From NCBI GenBank assembly GCA_934725355.1, contig CAKVAO010000003.1, forward strand, positions 41,454 to 105,453: 64,000 bases of DNA, given 5' to 3'. This document shows positions 45,593 to 56,374 of the stretch, in pieces; positions within the stretch are counted from its first letter, which is position 1, and each line of letters opens with the position of its first letter. This DNA is from an uncultured Candidatus Saccharibacteria bacterium (GTDB taxonomy: Bacteria; Patescibacteriota; Saccharimonadia; Saccharimonadales; Saccharimonadaceae). The notes beneath the pieces were generated by a model. That model was not told the origin of the DNA and did not search any database. It saw only the letters and a program-made list of their open reading frames with translations. A program made the translations under genes and the position numbers.

Positions 45593-45969
45593 ATATCCTC
45601 CTTATTAGTCGACACCGGAGTCAAACTATTCATTAGATAGTTTATCAAACTTAACACTAAACTGCTAACCATCGCCCAGCCAAAGCTCATATGGATTGAT
45701 GGCGCTATAGCTACCGTCAACCAGACCATAAAGCCATTAATTACAATCGTAAATAGCCCCATTGTAACTAACACAAACGGAAGCGACAGTATTGTAACAA
45801 TTGGCTTGATGATTGCATTAACAGTCGAGAAGATTAACCCTGCTAGTAGGAATGTCGCAATGGTCATCGGCACAGTCATCAACGTGCTGTCGCCGAACAT
45901 CATGACAGATATCCATAGCCCCAGCGAGCAGATGAACCATCTAATAATAAATGATATTGAGCTTTCCAT
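45589..45969 (-). CDS. Four-helix membrane protein, phage holin superfamily IV-like
   Basis: A 126-residue hydrophobic protein with four helices; the NAIIKPIVTILSLPFVLVTMG segment is typical of the holin-4/DUF360-like family found widely in bacterial genomes outside prophages. It is unlikely to be a lysis gene here; no phage genes are near. TGGTATAAT ends 7 nt before the ATG, and it is co-transcribed with secG. Confidence 0.82.
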   Translation of the reverse strand: MESSISFIIRWFICSLGLWISVMMFGDSTLMTVPMTIATFLLAGLIFSTVNAIIKPIVTILSLPFVLVTMGLFTIVINGFMVWLTVAIAPSIHMSFGWAMVSSLVLSLINYLMNSLTPVSTNKEDM

Positions 45970-45976
45970 TAGCCCT

Positions 45977-45985
45977 ATTATACCA
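45977..45985 (-). promoter_or_regulatory. Extended -10 (TGGTATAAT) of the holin-4-like/secG unit
   Basis: Hexamer at 45977-45982 with TGG upstream, 7 nt before the ATG. Confidence 0.65.
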
Positions 45986-45990
45986 CAGTG

Positions 45991-46932
45991 CTATTTAACT
46001 TTATTCCAAGCGTCAGCTAGTATGTTAGCACTATTGCGCAGTTTACCAGTCTCTTCTTCGCTGATGTTCGGCGCAATCACCTTCTCAACGCCATCACGTC
46101 CAACCACCGCAGGCAACGATAGATAGACCCCACTAACGCCATACTCGCCATTCAGGCGCACTGATAGTGGCAGAATCGACTTTTCGTCACGCAGCAGCGC
46201 CTCGCAAATACGTGTTGTACTAGCGGCAATACCATAATAAGTTGCACCTTTACGGTTAATTACTTCGTAGGCTGCATTACGCACATCGTCTGCGATTGTT
46301 AAATAATCTTTATCTTGCATAACACCGCCGAATTTATCACTCGCCTCGTTAATGTTCATGCCAGCAATATTAACCATACTCCAAGCCGCAAACTCACTAT
46401 CGCCATGCTCGCCTAGAATGTAGCCATGAATGTTTTTACTATCTACGCCAAATTTTTGCCCTAAGATATGGCGGAAGCGCGCTGAATCTAGATTTGTGCC
46501 GCTGCCAATCACGTGCTTTGGATCAAAGCCAGATACTTCTTGCGCCACTCGTGTCATTACATCAACGGGGTTAGATACGATCACCAATAAAGCGTTCGGT
46601 GATTGCGGAGCTACCTGCGACACCACATCACGCATGATAGCGGCGTTTCTAGAGATTAGATCCATGCGTGTTTCCCCTGGCTTCTGGTTAGTACCAGCAG
46701 TAATCACTACAATATCCGAATTTTTAGTGTCTACGTAACTACCAGCATGGATTTCGGTAGTAGCTAAAAATGGCATACCGTGTTCAATATCCATCGCCTC
46801 GCCTTCAGCACGTTTATTATTAACGTCAACAAGCACAATTTCGCTAGCTGTACCACGCATAGTCATACTATAAGCAATAGTGCTGCCTACAAAACCGGCT
46901 CCTACAATCGAAATTTTAGTTGCTGTTTTCAT
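45991..46932 (-). CDS. ldh: L-lactate dehydrogenase
   Basis: Reduces pyruvate to lactate, regenerating NAD; 313 residues. The Rossmann GAGFVGSTIA, the substrate loop TNQKPGETRM (Gln at the key position favours lactate over malate), and the catalytic His in GEHGDSE are present. Shine-Dalgarno GAAAGGA precedes the ATG, unlike most promoter-proximal genes here. Divergent from enolase, with which it shares a symmetric promoter region. Confidence 0.95.
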   Translation of the reverse strand: MKTATKISIVGAGFVGSTIAYSMTMRGTASEIVLVDVNNKRAEGEAMDIEHGMPFLATTEIHAGSYVDTKNSDIVVITAGTNQKPGETRMDLISRNAAIMRDVVSQVAPQSPNALLVIVSNPVDVMTRVAQEVSGFDPKHVIGSGTNLDSARFRHILGQKFGVDSKNIHGYILGEHGDSEFAAWSMVNIAGMNINEASDKFGGVMQDKDYLTIADDVRNAAYEVINRKGATYYGIAASTTRICEALLRDEKSILPLSVRLNGEYGVSGVYLSLPAVVGRDGVEKVIAPNISEEETGKLRNSANILADAWNKVK

Positions 46933-46963
46933 TTTTTCCTTTCTGTTTTATCTATTAGCTTAT

Positions 46964-46995
46964 ATTTTACCACAACCATTAAAATGTGGTACAGT
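46964..46995. promoter_or_regulatory. Divergent ldh/eno promoter pair
   Basis: Extended -10 TGGTAAAAT for ldh (hexamer 46964-46969, minus) and TGGTACAGT for eno (hexamer 46990-46995, plus) face away from each other. Each leads into a roughly 25-nt leader with a Shine-Dalgarno. Confidence 0.65.
46968..46991. promoter_or_regulatory. 7-bp inverted repeat between ldh and eno (possible operator)
   Basis: TACCACA-N10-TGTGGTA is exactly palindromic and sits midway between the two -10 boxes. It could be a regulator site shared by ldh and eno. Alternatively it is just the two TGTGGTA -10 elements facing each other. Confidence 0.55.
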
Positions 46996-47028
46996 AAAAG
47001 TGTCAAAAATTAATACAGAAAGGATAAA

Positions 47029-48309
47029 ATGTCAAAAATTCAATTTGTCAAAGCTCGTTGGATTCTGGATTCACGCGGCAATCCGACGGTTGAAGCCGAC
47101 GTCACTCTAGAAGACGGGTCATTTGGCCGTGCCGCTGTACCAAGTGGCGCTTCCACCGGTGCAGCAGAAGCACTAGAGTTACGCGATGGCGGCGACCAGT
47201 TTATGGGCAAGGGTGTTAGCAAGGCTGTTGCCAATGTCAACGACAAGATCGCTCCAGCCGTTATCGGCCATGAAGCCAGCGACCAAGCTGCCATTGACCA
47301 GATCATGCTAGACCTCGACGGCACTGTCAATAAGTCCAACCTTGGCGCAAACGCCATCTTGGCTGTATCGTTAGCCACAGCCAAGGCATCTGCCGCTGCA
47401 GCCGGACTGCCATTATATCGCTATATTGCAAATCTAACTGGTACTAAAGACATCTCGTTGCCACTGCCGATGATGAATGTCATGAACGGTGGTGCCCACG
47501 CAAACTGGTCAACCGACATTCAGGAATTTATGATTATCCCGGTTGGTGCGCCAACCTTCCAAGAAGGCATTCGTGAAGCAACCGAGGTATTCCATGTATT
47601 AGCTAAGGTACTAAAAGAGAAAGGCTATCCAACTACCGTTGGCGACGAAGGTGGTTATGCACCGAACGTTCGTGAAGGCAATGCTGAACCACTACATCTG
47701 ATCGAAACAGCTGTTACTCGCGCTGGCTACAAACTGGGCGAAGACTTTATGTTGGGTCTAGATATAGCATCAAGTGAATTTTATCATGACGGTATCTATG
47801 ATCTAAAAGTTGAAGGCAAGCAGTTAGATGCCGCCGGTATGATCGAGTTTACAAAGAACTTGATTGCTAATAATCCACTAGCTACCGTCGAAGATGCTCT
47901 AGCCGAGGAAGATTGGGCAAATTGGACTAAATTAGAAGCCGAAGTCGGTGAACACACCCAGCTTGTTGGCGACGATCTATTAGTTACCAACGTAAAGCGT
48001 CTGCAGAAGGCTATCGACGAAAAAGCTGCTAATTCAATCTTAATCAAGCCAAATCAAATCGGCTCTCTGGCCGAAACAATCAACGCCGTCAAGTTAGCTA
48101 AGGCCAATGGCTTTACTACTGTTATGAGCCACCGCTCAGGCGAGACTGAAGACACAACAATCGCTCACTTAGCCGTAGGCTTGAACTGTGAACAGATTAA
48201 GACTGGTTCATTATCTCGCACCGACCGCGTCGCAAAGTACAACGAACTAATGCGTATCGCCGAGATGGAGCCATCTATTCGTTTTGCCAAACCATTGCCT
48301 AGGAAATAA
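47029..48309 (+). CDS. eno: Enolase
   Basis: Converts 2-phosphoglycerate to phosphoenolpyruvate, 426 residues. [14 protein letters not shown] start, GASTG loop, metal ligands and the C-terminal [14 protein letters not shown] signature are present. Shine-Dalgarno GAAAGGA 5 nt before the ATG. With gap and ldh it supports lower glycolysis ending in lactate. Confidence 0.98.
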   Translation: MSKIQFVKARWILDSRGNPTVEADVTLEDGSFGRAAVPSGASTGAAEALELRDGGDQFMGKGVSKAVANVNDKIAPAVIGHEASDQAAIDQIMLDLDGTVNKSNLGANAILAVSLATAKASAAAAGLPLYRYIANLTGTKDISLPLPMMNVMNGGAHANWSTDIQEFMIIPVGAPTFQEGIREATEVFHVLAKVLKEKGYPTTVGDEGGYAPNVREGNAEPLHLIETAVTRAGYKLGEDFMLGLDIASSEFYHDGIYDLKVEGKQLDAAGMIEFTKNLIANNPLATVEDALAEEDWANWTKLEAEVGEHTQLVGDDLLVTNVKRLQKAIDEKAANSILIKPNQIGSLAETINAVKLAKANGFTTVMSHRSGETEDTTIAHLAVGLNCEQIKTGSLSRTDRVAKYNELMRIAEMEPSIRFAKPLPRK

Positions 48310-48326
48310 GCAAAATACAACTATTT

Positions 48327-48348
48327 ACCCCGCCTTCACAGGCGGGGT
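48327..48348. terminator. Terminator between eno and dedA
   Basis: ACCCCGCC and GGCGGGGT pair as an 8-bp GC-rich stem with a 6-nt loop, followed by TTTCGTT on the plus strand. Ends eno; the dedA stop is 5 nt beyond. Confidence 0.85.
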
Positions 48349-48352
48349 TTCG

Positions 48353-49012
48353 TTACTTTTTTCTGAATATTTTTTTAAACCAATTCTTGATGGCAGTGCG
48401 AGTTGTAGGATTTCGAAGTGTTGTAACGATAATAGGCAAGAATGAGACAAATAATATCAAAGCGATTGCCGGCAATAATACAGTGTCGATACCTAGTCCC
48501 ATACTTTCAAACCAACTACCCAGATAGTAGCCAGCCAGCGTAACTCCAAATGTCCAGCCAGCCGCACCAATAATATTAAAAGAAATAAAATGATGATAGG
48601 TCATCTTCGAAATACCCGCTACAATCGGTGCGAAAGTACGCACAATTGGTACGAAGCGCGCCAAAACAATCGCCATTCGTCCGTGCTCCTTGTAAAACTT
48701 CTCTGCACGATGCAAATACTCCTTTTTAAAGATTTTACCATCAGGACGTTTATATAACTTGCGCCCATAGTGTTTACCAAACTCATATCCTACAGTATCA
48801 CCCAATACTGCCGCAACGAATAAAATTAAACATAGCCACCACACATTAAAATGGAATATATGTTGACTAACTAAAAAACCTGCTGTAAATATTAGGCTAT
48901 CACCCGGCAAGAAGAAGCCGATTAGTAGTCCGCTTTCAGCAAAAATAATTGCCGCAACCGCCAAGATACCACCACCAACAATAATATCTGTAATCTCAAC
49001 ACCTGGAATCAT
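48353..49012 (-). CDS. DedA/SNARE-associated family membrane protein
   Basis: A 219-residue integral membrane protein, a probable lipid-carrier flippase family. It shows FLPGDSLIFTAGFL, EFGKHYGRKLYKR and RFVPIVRTFAPIVAG, all typical DedA motifs. TGGTATAAT ends 7 nt before the ATG. Confidence 0.92.
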   Translation of the reverse strand: MIPGVEITDIIVGGGILAVAAIIFAESGLLIGFFLPGDSLIFTAGFLVSQHIFHFNVWWLCLILFVAAVLGDTVGYEFGKHYGRKLYKRPDGKIFKKEYLHRAEKFYKEHGRMAIVLARFVPIVRTFAPIVAGISKMTYHHFISFNIIGAAGWTFGVTLAGYYLGSWFESMGLGIDTVLLPAIALILFVSFLPIIVTTLRNPTTRTAIKNWFKKIFRKK

Positions 49013-49019
49013 GGTAATG

Positions 49020-49028
49020 ATTATACCA
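49020..49028 (-). promoter_or_regulatory. dedA extended -10 (TGGTATAAT)
   Basis: Hexamer 49020-49025 with TGG upstream, 7 nt before the ATG. Confidence 0.65.
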
Positions 49029-49061
49029 TAGAGTATTCGTTAGATGGCAGCTCTAATCGAC

Positions 49062-51884
49062 TTACTTTGCTAGCATTTTTGCTAGATACTTAGCAGTAAA
49101 GCCCTTGCCAGCAGCAACTTGTTCCGGTGTACCTGATGCGACAACACGTCCGCCATCCAAGCCACCTTCGGGTCCCATGTCGATAATATAATCAGCTGAT
49201 TTGATTACGTCCAAATTATGTTCTATTACAATCATTGAGTTTCCGGCGTCAACCAGCTTTTGCATGACATCCAGTAATCTTCGCACATCCGCCGAATGCA
49301 GACCAGTTGTTGGTTCATCCATGACATATAGAGTCTTACCAGTCGCTCGTCGCGATAGTTCAGTTGCCAACTTAATCCGCTGCGCTTCGCCGCCACTAAA
49401 AGTCGTCGCCGGCTGACCTAGCTTAATATAGCCCAGACCCACATCCTGCAAAGTTTTTAGCTTACGATAAATCGCCGGAATAGATCCAAAGAATTCTACA
49501 GCTTCATCAATCGTCATCTCCAATACCTGCGAGATATTCTTGTCATGCCACTTAATCTCGAGCGCTTCCTTATTATAACGCGCACCATGGCACTCTTCAC
49601 ATACTACATACACATCAGGTAGGAAGTGCATTTCAATTTTAATTGAGCCATCACCCTGGCAGTTTTCACAACGACCGCCACGCACATTAAAGCTAAAGCG
49701 CCCTGCTTTATATCCACGTATATTTGCCTCTGGTGTCGCAGCAAATAGCTCACGGATTGGACCAAACAGGCCAGTATACGTTGCTGGGTTAGAACGCGGT
49801 GTCCGACCAATCGGACTCTGATCAATCACAATTATTTTATCTAGATGTTCAATACCATCAATCCGATCATGTGCACCTGCCACGGCTTGTGAATGATTCA
49901 GTCTAGCAGACAACTCTTTACTTAAAACGTCATTAACCAGCGTCGATTTACCCGATCCAGATACACCTGAAACCACTGTCAGAACACCTAGTGGAAACGT
50001 TACGTCAATATGCTTCAGATTATGTTCACGAGCACCGCGCACGACCAATAGGCGCTTTGGATCTACCGGACGGCGATGCTTTGGCACGACAATTTTCTCA
50101 CTACCATTTAAGAACTTGCCCGTTAACGATGCAGGGTTAGCCGCCACTTCAGCTGGCGTACCAGCCGCAACAATTTCACCGCCATTTACACCAGCGCCTG
50201 GACCTACATCAACTAAGTAATCTGCGGCTCGTATGGTATCTTCATCATGTTCCACTACAATTACCGTATTACCAAGATCACGTAGATGCTTTAGCGTGGC
50301 AATTAGCCGATCATTATCACGCTGATGCAGTCCAATCGACGGCTCATCTAGTACATACAACACACCCTTTAGACCCGAACCGATTTGAGTTGCTAAACGG
50401 ATTCGCTGCGCTTCACCACCCGATAGAGTATTAGCTGCCCGGCCTAACTCAAGATAGCCCAGACCAACGTCCTTCATAAAGCTCAGGCGCGCATTAATTT
50501 CCTTGAAAATTTGTCGGCCAATCATTTTCTCTTGCTCGATCCATGCAATCTTATTGAATACATCAATACAATCGTCAATGCTTAGGCTACAGATATCAAC
50601 AATCGACAAATCATGAACGGTGATCGCCATCACCACTGGCTTTAGACGTGCGCCATGGCAAGTCATACACTCACGCTCTCGCATAAAGCGCTCAATATCT
50701 CGACGAATAAAATCACTATCAGTTTCCGCCCAACGACGCTCTAGATTAGGAATTACACCTTCATATTTAGTACGAAAAGGCTTGCCGTTATTCAGCGACA
50801 CCTCGTAAACCTCGTCGCCTGTACCGTACATAATTAGCTGTTTTACTTCAGATGACAAATTTTTGACTTCGGTGCGCAGACTAAAGTTATGACGCTCAGC
50901 TACAGCCGCCAGCTTACGCATCCACCAAGCCTCTACGTTAATGCGATTAAACGGCCGTATTGCGCCCTCCATTATGGTTAAGCTTGGATTCATCACTAGG
51001 TCTGGATCAACCTCCATACGACTGCCCAAGCCCATACAAGTAGGACAAGCACCGAATGGTGCATTAAACGAAAACAGGCGCGGCTCTAGCGGTGGAATAA
51101 CTTCATCGGGGTGGTCAGTACAAGCATAGTGTTCAGAGTAAGATAGCACCTGCTTAGTATCCGCATCAACAATCTCAATCAAGCCGTCACCAATTAGCAA
51201 ACCCTGCTCCACTGACTGCGAAACACGCGACACCTCATCATCAGTTATCACCAAACGATCAATCACTAAGTCCACATCGTGCTTTAATTTCTTGTCCAGC
51301 TCTGGCCATTCATCCAAGGCGTATACAACACCATCAACCCGTGCACGCGCGTAGCCACGCTGCATATATTTTTCTGAAACATAAGCAAACTCACCCTTTT
51401 TCTGGCGTGCCAGCGGGGCATCAATATACACTCGTCGCCCAGTTAGCTTCATGACTTCATCAATAATAGATTGCGCCGTGCGCTTTCGCACCGGCTTACC
51501 GCAAATTGGGCAGTGTGGTACACCTAGACGCGCAAATAGCAAACGTAGGTAATCATAAATCTCAGTAACCGTTGCTACTGTAGAACGTGGATTGCGACTA
51601 GTCGACTTCTGGTCAATCGAGATAGCTGGACTAAGACCATCAATTCGATCGACATCCGGTTTCTCCATCTGACCCAAGAACTGACGCGCATATGACGACA
51701 GCGACTCGACATAGCGACGCTGACCTTCAGCATAAATAGTATCGAAAGCCAACGACGATTTACCCGAACCAGATAACCCCGTAATCACTACTAGCTTATC
51801 ACGCGGAATCGTTACATTAACGTTTTTTAAATTATGCACACGGGCGCCAACCACCCTAATCGAGTTCTCATTCACTTTGCGCAT
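49062..51884 (-). CDS. uvrA: Excinuclease ABC subunit A
   Basis: Damage-recognition ATPase of nucleotide excision repair, full length at 940 residues. Two ABC ATPase halves (Walker [15 protein letters not shown] and [14 protein letters not shown]), zinc motifs ([15 protein letters not shown]) and signature [12 protein letters not shown] plus [12 protein letters not shown] are all visible. -10 TAAAAT ends 8 nt before the ATG. Confidence 0.98.
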   Translation of the reverse strand: MRKVNENSIRVVGARVHNLKNVNVTIPRDKLVVITGLSGSGKSSLAFDTIYAEGQRRYVESLSSYARQFLGQMEKPDVDRIDGLSPAISIDQKSTSRNPRSTVATVTEIYDYLRLLFARLGVPHCPICGKPVRKRTAQSIIDEVMKLTGRRVYIDAPLARQKKGEFAYVSEKYMQRGYARARVDGVVYALDEWPELDKKLKHDVDLVIDRLVITDDEVSRVSQSVEQGLLIGDGLIEIVDADTKQVLSYSEHYACTDHPDEVIPPLEPRLFSFNAPFGACPTCMGLGSRMEVDPDLVMNPSLTIMEGAIRPFNRINVEAWWMRKLAAVAERHNFSLRTEVKNLSSEVKQLIMYGTGDEVYEVSLNNGKPFRTKYEGVIPNLERRWAETDSDFIRRDIERFMRERECMTCHGARLKPVVMAITVHDLSIVDICSLSIDDCIDVFNKIAWIEQEKMIGRQIFKEINARLSFMKDVGLGYLELGRAANTLSGGEAQRIRLATQIGSGLKGVLYVLDEPSIGLHQRDNDRLIATLKHLRDLGNTVIVVEHDEDTIRAADYLVDVGPGAGVNGGEIVAAGTPAEVAANPASLTGKFLNGSEKIVVPKHRRPVDPKRLLVVRGAREHNLKHIDVTFPLGVLTVVSGVSGSGKSTLVNDVLSKELSARLNHSQAVAGAHDRIDGIEHLDKIIVIDQSPIGRTPRSNPATYTGLFGPIRELFAATPEANIRGYKAGRFSFNVRGGRCENCQGDGSIKIEMHFLPDVYVVCEECHGARYNKEALEIKWHDKNISQVLEMTIDEAVEFFGSIPAIYRKLKTLQDVGLGYIKLGQPATTFSGGEAQRIKLATELSRRATGKTLYVMDEPTTGLHSADVRRLLDVMQKLVDAGNSMIVIEHNLDVIKSADYIIDMGPEGGLDGGRVVASGTPEQVAAGKGFTAKYLAKMLAK

Positions 51885-51892
51885 TCTACATC

Positions 51893-51898
51893 ATTTTA
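51893..51898 (-). promoter_or_regulatory. uvrA -10 (TAAAAT)
   Basis: TAAAAT 8 nt before the uvrA ATG, with CGC rather than TGn upstream. Confidence 0.45.
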
Positions 51899-51923
51899 GC
51901 GTTTGTGTCAATAATACGACCGG

Positions 51924-53354
51924 CTAGTCATTATATGGCATAATTGATTCAGCCCAGAGCTGAAGCTCTTGCAAGATATAGTCATCAGCACCAGCCGCAG
52001 CAGCCTTTTGTAATTCCTCCATGTATTTCGGAAGCTCACGTTGTAACTTGTCTGACCGATATTTCTCCCAGCGCTTTTGCTCATCCTCACTCAAACTCTT
52101 TGGATACATGCGCGCTTTGTATCGTAGTAATAGCTCTGGCAACCTATCGTCGTTAAACTCTGGATGAAAATCAGCCAACTGACGCGCATCAGTCATAGCT
52201 GCAATCGCACGACATTTTGGACGATCAGCCTCGGGCGTAAAACTGTCGTATAGCTGACCTTCAACATCTTTATCACCTAGCCATTCTGGACGACTATTAT
52301 ATGCGTTAATCAAACGCACTAGAAAGTCCTTGTTTTGCCGCAATAACTTTAGATTAGCTTGTGCTTCAGTCTTAGTTAGATGAATGCGCTCTTCACTACC
52401 GTTATCCAAAGTCCCCACGGGTGCTACAGCTGGACATTTATTTAGGCTAATCTCTTTAATTGGCAAAGCTCTAAAGCCATCAGCATGGCGTTGTTCGTAG
52501 TTTGCTGTCAGGTTGGCCATTATCGTTTGTTCGTTCCAACTCACAAAGTCAGTTGGCGCATAGCGCAAATCCCAGACCAACAGATTGTTGGAATTCTTAA
52601 GTCGTGCGATTGGCACTGCAATCGTAGTCTTAGCATTTTCTGAAGCATAGCGACCACTAGTATAGACAAACGGATACCCTAAACGCACTACTTCGGCAAC
52701 CTTTTCCTTACTGCGATGCTCATATAAATAATTCCACATACGTGGTTGCTTGTCGCGCAATAGCCGTGCCAAATTAATTAACGCTCGCACGTCGGCTAGA
52801 GCATCATGCGCCTGTTTGTTCTCAAAGCCATTAGATTTAGCCATATCCACCAGATTAACCGTCGGTCGTTCGACCCATTCGCCGGTTTTACTATCCTTTG
52901 TACGCTTTGTCGGCCAATTAACACCGTCAGGACGCAACGCCCGCACCATTCTGGTCACATCTAACAAGTCCCAACGCGAGCGTCCTTCTGCCCACGCCCA
53001 TTCATAAGGATCGCGAAAATTATGCCACAGAGCATAACGTAGGAATTCGTCATCAAACCGCACACTGTTGTAGCCCAAAATTACCGTGTCAGGAGTAGCC
53101 ACCTTGTCCAAAAAATAAGCACAAAACTCTGTTTCGCTTATACCATCAGCCAAGGTCTTCTGTGGCGTTATATGGGTAGTTAAAATTGCACCAGGCGACG
53201 GTAGAGTATCGTCAGTTAGCTTAATTAAGATATTTTCCTCTTGACCCAGCTCATTTAAGTCCTTGTCTGTTCGAATACCTGCAAATTGCATAATACGGTC
53301 GTGCTTAGCGCTAAAGCCAGTAGTTTCAAGGTCATAAAAGAAGAATGTTCGCAT
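51924..53354 (-). CDS. sbcB: Exodeoxyribonuclease I (SbcB-like)
   Basis: Single-strand 3'-5' exonuclease, 476 residues. DEDDh domain at the start ([36 protein letters not shown]) followed by the SH3-like and helical ExoI C-terminal regions ([15 protein letters not shown] earlier; [21 protein letters not shown] late). TGATAAAAT ends 6 nt before the ATG. It may trim recombination intermediates or mismatch-repair strands together with RadA and Uvr proteins. Confidence 0.93.
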   Translation of the reverse strand: MRTFFFYDLETTGFSAKHDRIMQFAGIRTDKDLNELGQEENILIKLTDDTLPSPGAILTTHITPQKTLADGISETEFCAYFLDKVATPDTVILGYNSVRFDDEFLRYALWHNFRDPYEWAWAEGRSRWDLLDVTRMVRALRPDGVNWPTKRTKDSKTGEWVERPTVNLVDMAKSNGFENKQAHDALADVRALINLARLLRDKQPRMWNYLYEHRSKEKVAEVVRLGYPFVYTSGRYASENAKTTIAVPIARLKNSNNLLVWDLRYAPTDFVSWNEQTIMANLTANYEQRHADGFRALPIKEISLNKCPAVAPVGTLDNGSEERIHLTKTEAQANLKLLRQNKDFLVRLINAYNSRPEWLGDKDVEGQLYDSFTPEADRPKCRAIAAMTDARQLADFHPEFNDDRLPELLLRYKARMYPKSLSEDEQKRWEKYRSDKLQRELPKYMEELQKAAAAGADDYILQELQLWAESIMPYND

Positions 53355-53360
53355 AATTCT

Positions 53361-53369
53361 ATTTTATCA
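53361..53369 (-). promoter_or_regulatory. Exonuclease I extended -10 (TGATAAAAT)
   Basis: Hexamer 53361-53366 with TGA upstream, 6 nt before the ATG. Confidence 0.65.
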
Positions 53370-53423
53370 CCTCATCTACCTAGAGGCTTATGATTTGTAA
53401 TTTTATACTACTTACAGGTCAAA

Positions 53424-54617
53424 TTAGTGAATAAATTTATAACCCGATAGATTGCTGATGGTACGAGTAGAACGCACACCCCAACCCTTATAGTTCATTT
53501 CTGACACAAAGATTGAACCATCGGGATTTACACGCTCCACAATACCCACGTGACCATAGTACCCAGCATCAGTCTGGAAAACAGCGCCGACAGATGGAGT
53601 ACGATTAACGATTAGACCAGCCGCAGCCGCAGATGTATCCCAAGTATTAGCATTACCCCAACGATTGGCAATTGGTAGTCCTAGTTGAACACGCCGATTA
53701 AATGCATACCAAGTACAGTAGCCGTAAGCATAGCGGTTGTCACCCGCTGTCGGTACACCTATATTACCCCGACGAATTGATATCGGCTTAGTCGACATAC
53801 TATTGCTATTTGAATTAGCCTTCGGATCTATGTAACCAGGATGCTCATTTTCCGGCAAAACGCCATCTGGTAGCAGCAAGCGCATACCAGTTGATACACT
53901 CGCTGATGGCAAGTTGTTTATTGATATTATATCGTCGACACTTGCATGATACTTATTGGCTATTGTATCTAGACTATCGCCATCTTTGACTGTGTACACA
54001 ACACCGTTAGTAGCGGGAATAGTAATGTCAGAATCTGGATTAATTGCATCTGATGTCAGATTATTAGCAAACCGCAATGTATCAGTTGAAATACCGTATT
54101 TGTCTGCTACTGTTTGGACGGTATCGCCCGGCTGAGCTTTGTAAGTGTCTATCGCTTTAGTGGTAGCCGTAGGCTCAGTAATCTGGCTCTTTGTGGCGCT
54201 AGTTGTATCAGACTGGGCTAGCTCTGCTGTAATATTGGCAGACTCCGCGTTTGACGACACACTATTAGCCGAAGATAAGCCTGCTACCGATGCAACAGAT
54301 GTAGCCAGATTAGCCGACCTCACATCAGCAACCGTAGTTGTGCTAGCTGTAGAAGCCTTCGTTGATGGTTGTGCACCAACCACACTTACAACATTCGAGT
54401 TCTGCCCCTGCATACTATTAATACCGATAGTGGCAGTAGCACTAAGCGGACCACTCAATATTTGGCTGCTAGATTTATAGCTAGCACCAACAAGTGTCAT
54501 AGCTACGACAAATACACCAACATACGTTGCAGTACGAAACATACGTCCATGCTTTCCGCTATACAGTTGCTTAATATTCTCGCTAAAACGATTAAGTAAA
54601 TTACAGTTATCTCTCAT
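53424..54617 (-). CDS. Secreted LysM-CHAP peptidoglycan hydrolase
   Basis: A 397-residue exported or anchored protein. Basic N-terminus and a transmembrane/signal helix (about 30-47, TATYVGVFVVAMTLVGA), a Ser/Thr/Ala-rich linker, two LysM domains (QPGDTVQTVADKYG, KDGDSLDTIANKYH), then a C-terminal CHAP domain with catalytic Cys in YGYCTWYAFNRR and His in YGHVGIVERV. It probably cleaves peptidoglycan cross-bridges during division or on a neighbouring cell. ATG at 54617 preferred over a TTG 15 nt upstream; no Shine-Dalgarno. It is next to mltG. Confidence 0.9.
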   Translation of the reverse strand: MRDNCNLLNRFSENIKQLYSGKHGRMFRTATYVGVFVVAMTLVGASYKSSSQILSGPLSATATIGINSMQGQNSNVVSVVGAQPSTKASTASTTTVADVRSANLATSVASVAGLSSANSVSSNAESANITAELAQSDTTSATKSQITEPTATTKAIDTYKAQPGDTVQTVADKYGISTDTLRFANNLTSDAINPDSDITIPATNGVVYTVKDGDSLDTIANKYHASVDDIISINNLPSASVSTGMRLLLPDGVLPENEHPGYIDPKANSNSNSMSTKPISIRRGNIGVPTAGDNRYAYGYCTWYAFNRRVQLGLPIANRWGNANTWDTSAAAAGLIVNRTPSVGAVFQTDAGYYGHVGIVERVNPDGSIFVSEMNYKGWGVRSTRTISNLSGYKFIH

Positions 54618-54679
54618 AACGTGATTTATCAAATCTTAGTCTAGTATAGCGCCCAATATTGCTTAAGTCAAGGTAGCTG

Positions 54680-55936
54680 CTACTTACACAGTTTAGTACA
54701 GTGCGCCGCAACAGCTTGATTATGCTGATCTAGTGTATCAGAGAAATAGGTTTTACCGTCATCACCCGACACGAAATACATTGCTGTACCGATCTCAGGA
54801 TCAGCCACCGCCTTCAGCGCATTCAGCGACGGATTGTTAATCGGTCCCGGCGGTAACCCCTTATATATTCGCGTGTTATAGATAGAATTACACTTCGATG
54901 TATTAGTATCGCAAAGCCCCTGCGCATAAGCATACATAAATGTCGTATCAGAGCCTAGTGGCATACCTGCATTCAGTCGGCGATAGAATACGCCCGCAAC
55001 CTTACGCTGGTCATCGTAGCTCGTAACTTCCTTGGTTACTATCGACGCCAAGGTAATGCCTTTGTGCAAGCTCAGACCATTTTCCTTAAATTTGGTCTGA
55101 AAATCATTGCTTAGTACTTCAGCGTTCATTTTGTCTAGTGCCTTCTGAATAAGTACACTCAAGTCATCGCCTGCGTAAACTCGGTAAGTATCTGGATATA
55201 GATATCCTTCTAGCGTAGCACCAGATGGCTTATCGGCTAAAACTGGGCTATCGTACTGCTTGTTAAACGCCTCATCAATTTCATCATCAGTGTAATCGTA
55301 TTTCTTAAAATTCTCACGTAGCTCTTTTAACGTCAGTCCAGGCGGTATCGTTATATCAACTTCATCAGTCTCTGCGGTTGCTAAGTTCTTGACGACTTTA
55401 CCTAAATCAAAACTCGGACTCAGCATATGTGTACCAGCCTGAATTATGCCGCCATGGAATTTCATATAGACATTGAACGCCAATGTATTACGTATAAAAC
55501 CACTACGCTTCAATGCGTTAGCTACCGCTGCAGTAGATGCGCCCTTGTCGACATCGAACTGTCTAGTTTTCGTATCCTTTGGGTCAACAGGACTAATGGA
55601 AGAGCTCCACCACATATAAACGCATCCACTTGCCACTAGAACCAGAGCCGTTAGCGTTAGTACTGCACGTACTAGCGGGTGTCGATTCTTCGCCGCCTTG
55701 CGACGTTTCTTCTCGAACTTGCGTAGCTCACGCTTACTCATACTAGCCATGCGATCTGCGTCAATCAACGCTTTAAAATCCATTTCAATAAAATCGTTAG
55801 CTATTTCAATAGATGGACGGCGCTTAGCATGATCAGAACTGCGTCGTTTCCCGTGAACGGTGCTAGTATTACCACTCGTACCTAATGCCCTCTTGCGCAA
55901 ATTAATGTCATCATGTGTATACCGAAGCCTATCCAT
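54680..55936 (-). CDS. mltG: Endolytic murein transglycosylase MltG
   Basis: Cuts nascent glycan strands to set their length; 418 residues. A ~110-residue cytoplasmic leader, a transmembrane helix (about 113-133), then the YceG domain with catalytic Glu in TLEGYLYPDTYRV and the C-terminal GLPPGPINNPSLNALKA motif. Start 55936 is fixed by Shine-Dalgarno GGAGG 6 nt upstream and overlaps ruvX by 8 nt; an earlier frame opening is a ruvX shadow. Confidence 0.95.
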   Translation of the reverse strand: MDRLRYTHDDINLRKRALGTSGNTSTVHGKRRSSDHAKRRPSIEIANDFIEMDFKALIDADRMASMSKRELRKFEKKRRKAAKNRHPLVRAVLTLTALVLVASGCVYMWWSSSISPVDPKDTKTRQFDVDKGASTAAVANALKRSGFIRNTLAFNVYMKFHGGIIQAGTHMLSPSFDLGKVVKNLATAETDEVDITIPPGLTLKELRENFKKYDYTDDEIDEAFNKQYDSPVLADKPSGATLEGYLYPDTYRVYAGDDLSVLIQKALDKMNAEVLSNDFQTKFKENGLSLHKGITLASIVTKEVTSYDDQRKVAGVFYRRLNAGMPLGSDTTFMYAYAQGLCDTNTSKCNSIYNTRIYKGLPPGPINNPSLNALKAVADPEIGTAMYFVSGDDGKTYFSDTLDQHNQAVAAHCTKLCK

Positions 55937-56360
55937 GACACGCCTCCAAATAATCCTGTAAAATAATCGTCGCCGCTCGACTGTCTGCTGTACCATCACG
56001 CAATGAAACTGGGTCAAAATGACGCTCTTTCTGCATTGCCGACTCAGCCACTACAGACGTTAGACTTTCATCCTGCATTATCACATCAGCCTTAACACCC
56101 ATATCAGACAGTCGCAGATATAACTCGTGTGCAAAAGCACGGCACTTTGCACTCTGCGACGTCTCTGCTCCCGTGTTATCTCGAGGCAAACCTACCACAA
56201 CCAAATCCGCCGATTCGTCCTTTATTGACTTTAGTAGTTGCGGCCAAAAATCGCCGTCAGCCACTATAGGATTCAGCGGTGTTGCTAATCGCACCATAGT
56301 ATCACCACGACTCAAGCCGATATGTTTAGCACCAAAATCTACGCCCACTACTTTATGCAT
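55929..56360 (-). CDS. ruvX: Pre-16S rRNA nuclease / Holliday-junction resolvase-like RuvX (YqgF)
   Basis: RNase-H-fold nuclease, 143 residues, with the GVDFGAKHIGLSRG start, VVGLPRD, and DESLTSVVAE and DSRAATIILQDYL conserved motifs. ATG at 56360 or a GTG at 56375 that overlaps the upstream stop are both possible; the ATG gives the family-typical start. ruvX-mltG adjacency is common in bacteria. Confidence 0.92.
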   Translation of the reverse strand: MHKVVGVDFGAKHIGLSRGDTMVRLATPLNPIVADGDFWPQLLKSIKDESADLVVVGLPRDNTGAETSQSAKCRAFAHELYLRLSDMGVKADVIMQDESLTSVVAESAMQKERHFDPVSLRDGTADSRAATIILQDYLEACHG

Positions 56361-56374
56361 GTCTAGCCACCCCA

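Noticed and set aside
45589..45969. Prophage holin
   Set aside because: The family is widespread outside phages, and no phage genes, integrase or attachment repeats are near.
55843..55858. parS-like sequence GTTTCCCGTGAACG in mltG
   Set aside because: Only about 11 of 16 positions match the consensus and the arms are not symmetric; it is inside coding sequence and probably chance.
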